NCBI GenBank assembly: GCA_000435675.1
Contig: FR895142.1
Coordinates: 1-6,272, forward strand
Length of the DNA stretch: 6,272 nt
Origin: Eggerthella sp. CAG:298
GTDB lineage: Bacteria; Actinomycetota; Coriobacteriia; Coriobacteriales; Eggerthellaceae
Direction: 5' to 3'
Shown here: in pieces, positions 5,475-6,272 of the stretch
Layout: each line of letters opens with the position of its first letter
Numbering within the stretch: position 1 is the first letter of the stretch
Notes under the pieces: model-generated
Databases searched by the model: none
Told to the model about the DNA's origin: nothing
What the model saw: the letters and a program-made list of their open reading frames with translations, nothing else
Program-made: the position numbers and the translations under genes

Positions 5475-6272
5475 TTATTCCGCGATGGCGTCAAGCACGG
5501 CCCTGACCCACTCTGAAGGGTCAGGCGCGTGGAGGATGCCGAACGGGAGCGCGAAGTCCCAGTCGACAGGCTTGAGGCTCAAGAGGGGATGCACGCTCTC
5601 CCAGGCATCGATGGAGACGAGCAGCTTGCCCTCCTCCTCGCAGCGGTTGAACACATCGAGACACAGAAATGGGAACTCTTCGACTGTCGCCCCTTCCACC
5701 TCGTCGTTTATGAAGTCCTGCAGCCGGTCGGTCTCCTCGTTCCAACCGCGCTGGATGAGGAATATCTCCTGACCCTTGAGGTCGTGGATGGTCAGCTCGT
5801 CGCGGCAGGCGAGCGGGTGCGAGGTGGGTACCGCGATGCGAAGCGGCATGCGGTCGAGCAGAAGCCCCGCGCACTTGCGGCTTTTCAGGAACGCATCATC
5901 GAAGGCCCCCGCCACGATGTCAATGTCCTCGCCGAGGTTCGCGAGGATTCGCCGGGCGTTCTCGGGAGTGTTCTCGAAGGTGACAAGCTTGAAGGAGGCT
6001 CCGGGGCAGCGCTTTCGCACCTTGGGCCAAAGTTCCACCAGAAAGGAGCTCGGCGTCATGGGAGAGGAGCCCACGCGGATGGTGCTCTTCCCGGCGGCAT
6101 CGGCAAGGCGCGCCCGCTCGGCCGCCTCGTTGCAGTACTGGATGATGTGGCGGACGTCTGCGAGGAGCGATTCTCCCGCGCGCGTGAGCGTGAGCCCCCG
6201 ATGCGTGCGGTTGAAGAGCGTCACCCCGAGGTTCGATTCCAGGATGTTCATCTGCTTGATGACGGCGGGTGG
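5475..6272 (-). CDS. LysR-type transcriptional regulator, N-terminus cut by the window
   Basis: The frame is open from the window edge (265 residues visible) to TAA at 5477-5475. It begins inside the winged helix-turn-helix: PPAVIKQMNILESNLGVTLFNRTHRGLTLTRAG matches the LysR recognition helix and wing (consensus QPAVSKQI..LE..LG..LF.R). About the first 25-30 residues are missing. The methionine at 6251 is internal and is not the start. A linker helix (ADVRHIIQYCNEAAERARLAD) is followed by a periplasmic-binding-protein-like effector domain from about IRVGSSPMTPSSF to the C-terminus. The gene points the same way as the operon rather than divergently, and ends 136 nt before it. It probably controls the downstream genes in response to a small molecule, which sequence does not identify. 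Confidence 0.92.
   Translation of the reverse strand, partial: PPAVIKQMNILESNLGVTLFNRTHRGLTLTRAGESLLADVRHIIQYCNEAAERARLADAAGKSTIRVGSSPMTPSSFLVELWPKVRKRCPGASFKLVTFENTPENARRILANLGEDIDIVAGAFDDAFLKSRKCAGLLLDRMPLRIAVPTSHPLACRDELTIHDLKGQEIFLIQRGWNEETDRLQDFINDEVEGATVEEFPFLCLDVFNRCEEEGKLLVSIDAWESVHPLLSLKPVDWDFALPFGILHAPDPSEWVRAVLDAIAE

Overview
This is a GC-rich stretch whose recognisable genes all lie on the minus strand. Codon use is strongly GC-ending and the gene complement suggests a high-GC Gram-positive, perhaps a gut Coriobacteriia (Eggerthella/Olsenella-type). That assignment is an impression from composition and protein style, not from a marker gene.

The left sixth (about 1-1041) is an IS3-family insertion sequence cut by the window edge. 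Its orfA (694-981) and orfB (open from about 724 through base 1) are in a -1 relationship. A slippery heptamer T TTA AAA sits at 724-730, followed after 5 nt by a perfect 10-bp stem (709-718 with 651-660): a ready-made programmed -1 frameshift cassette for an OrfAB transposase. All three DDE residues are in the window. Bases 1042-1179 hold no convincing gene, only a possible plus-strand 3' gene remnant ending at 1124.

From 5338 down to 1180 lies an apparent four-gene operon, in transcription order: an AKR5-like aldo/keto reductase (5338-4496), an alpha/beta hydrolase of the dienelactone hydrolase/YcjY type with a cysteine nucleophile (4447-3425), an iron-containing-alcohol-dehydrogenase family protein (3379-2231), and a second aldo/keto reductase of the larger Tas/IolS type (2205-1180). 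Gaps are 48, 45 and 25 nt, and each gene has a plausible ribosome binding site. Upstream, in the same direction, is a LysR-type regulator (5475 to beyond 6272), separated from the operon by a 136-nt gap that carries two perfect dyads and a possible promoter.

The operon looks like a LysR-controlled set for small carbonyl or ester compounds: two NADPH-type reductases and a hydrolase. The substrate cannot be read from sequence. The most unusual member is the Fe-ADH homologue: it keeps the fold signatures (including TGSE) but appears to have lost all four metal ligands, so it is unlikely to be an ordinary Fe/Zn alcohol dehydrogenase.
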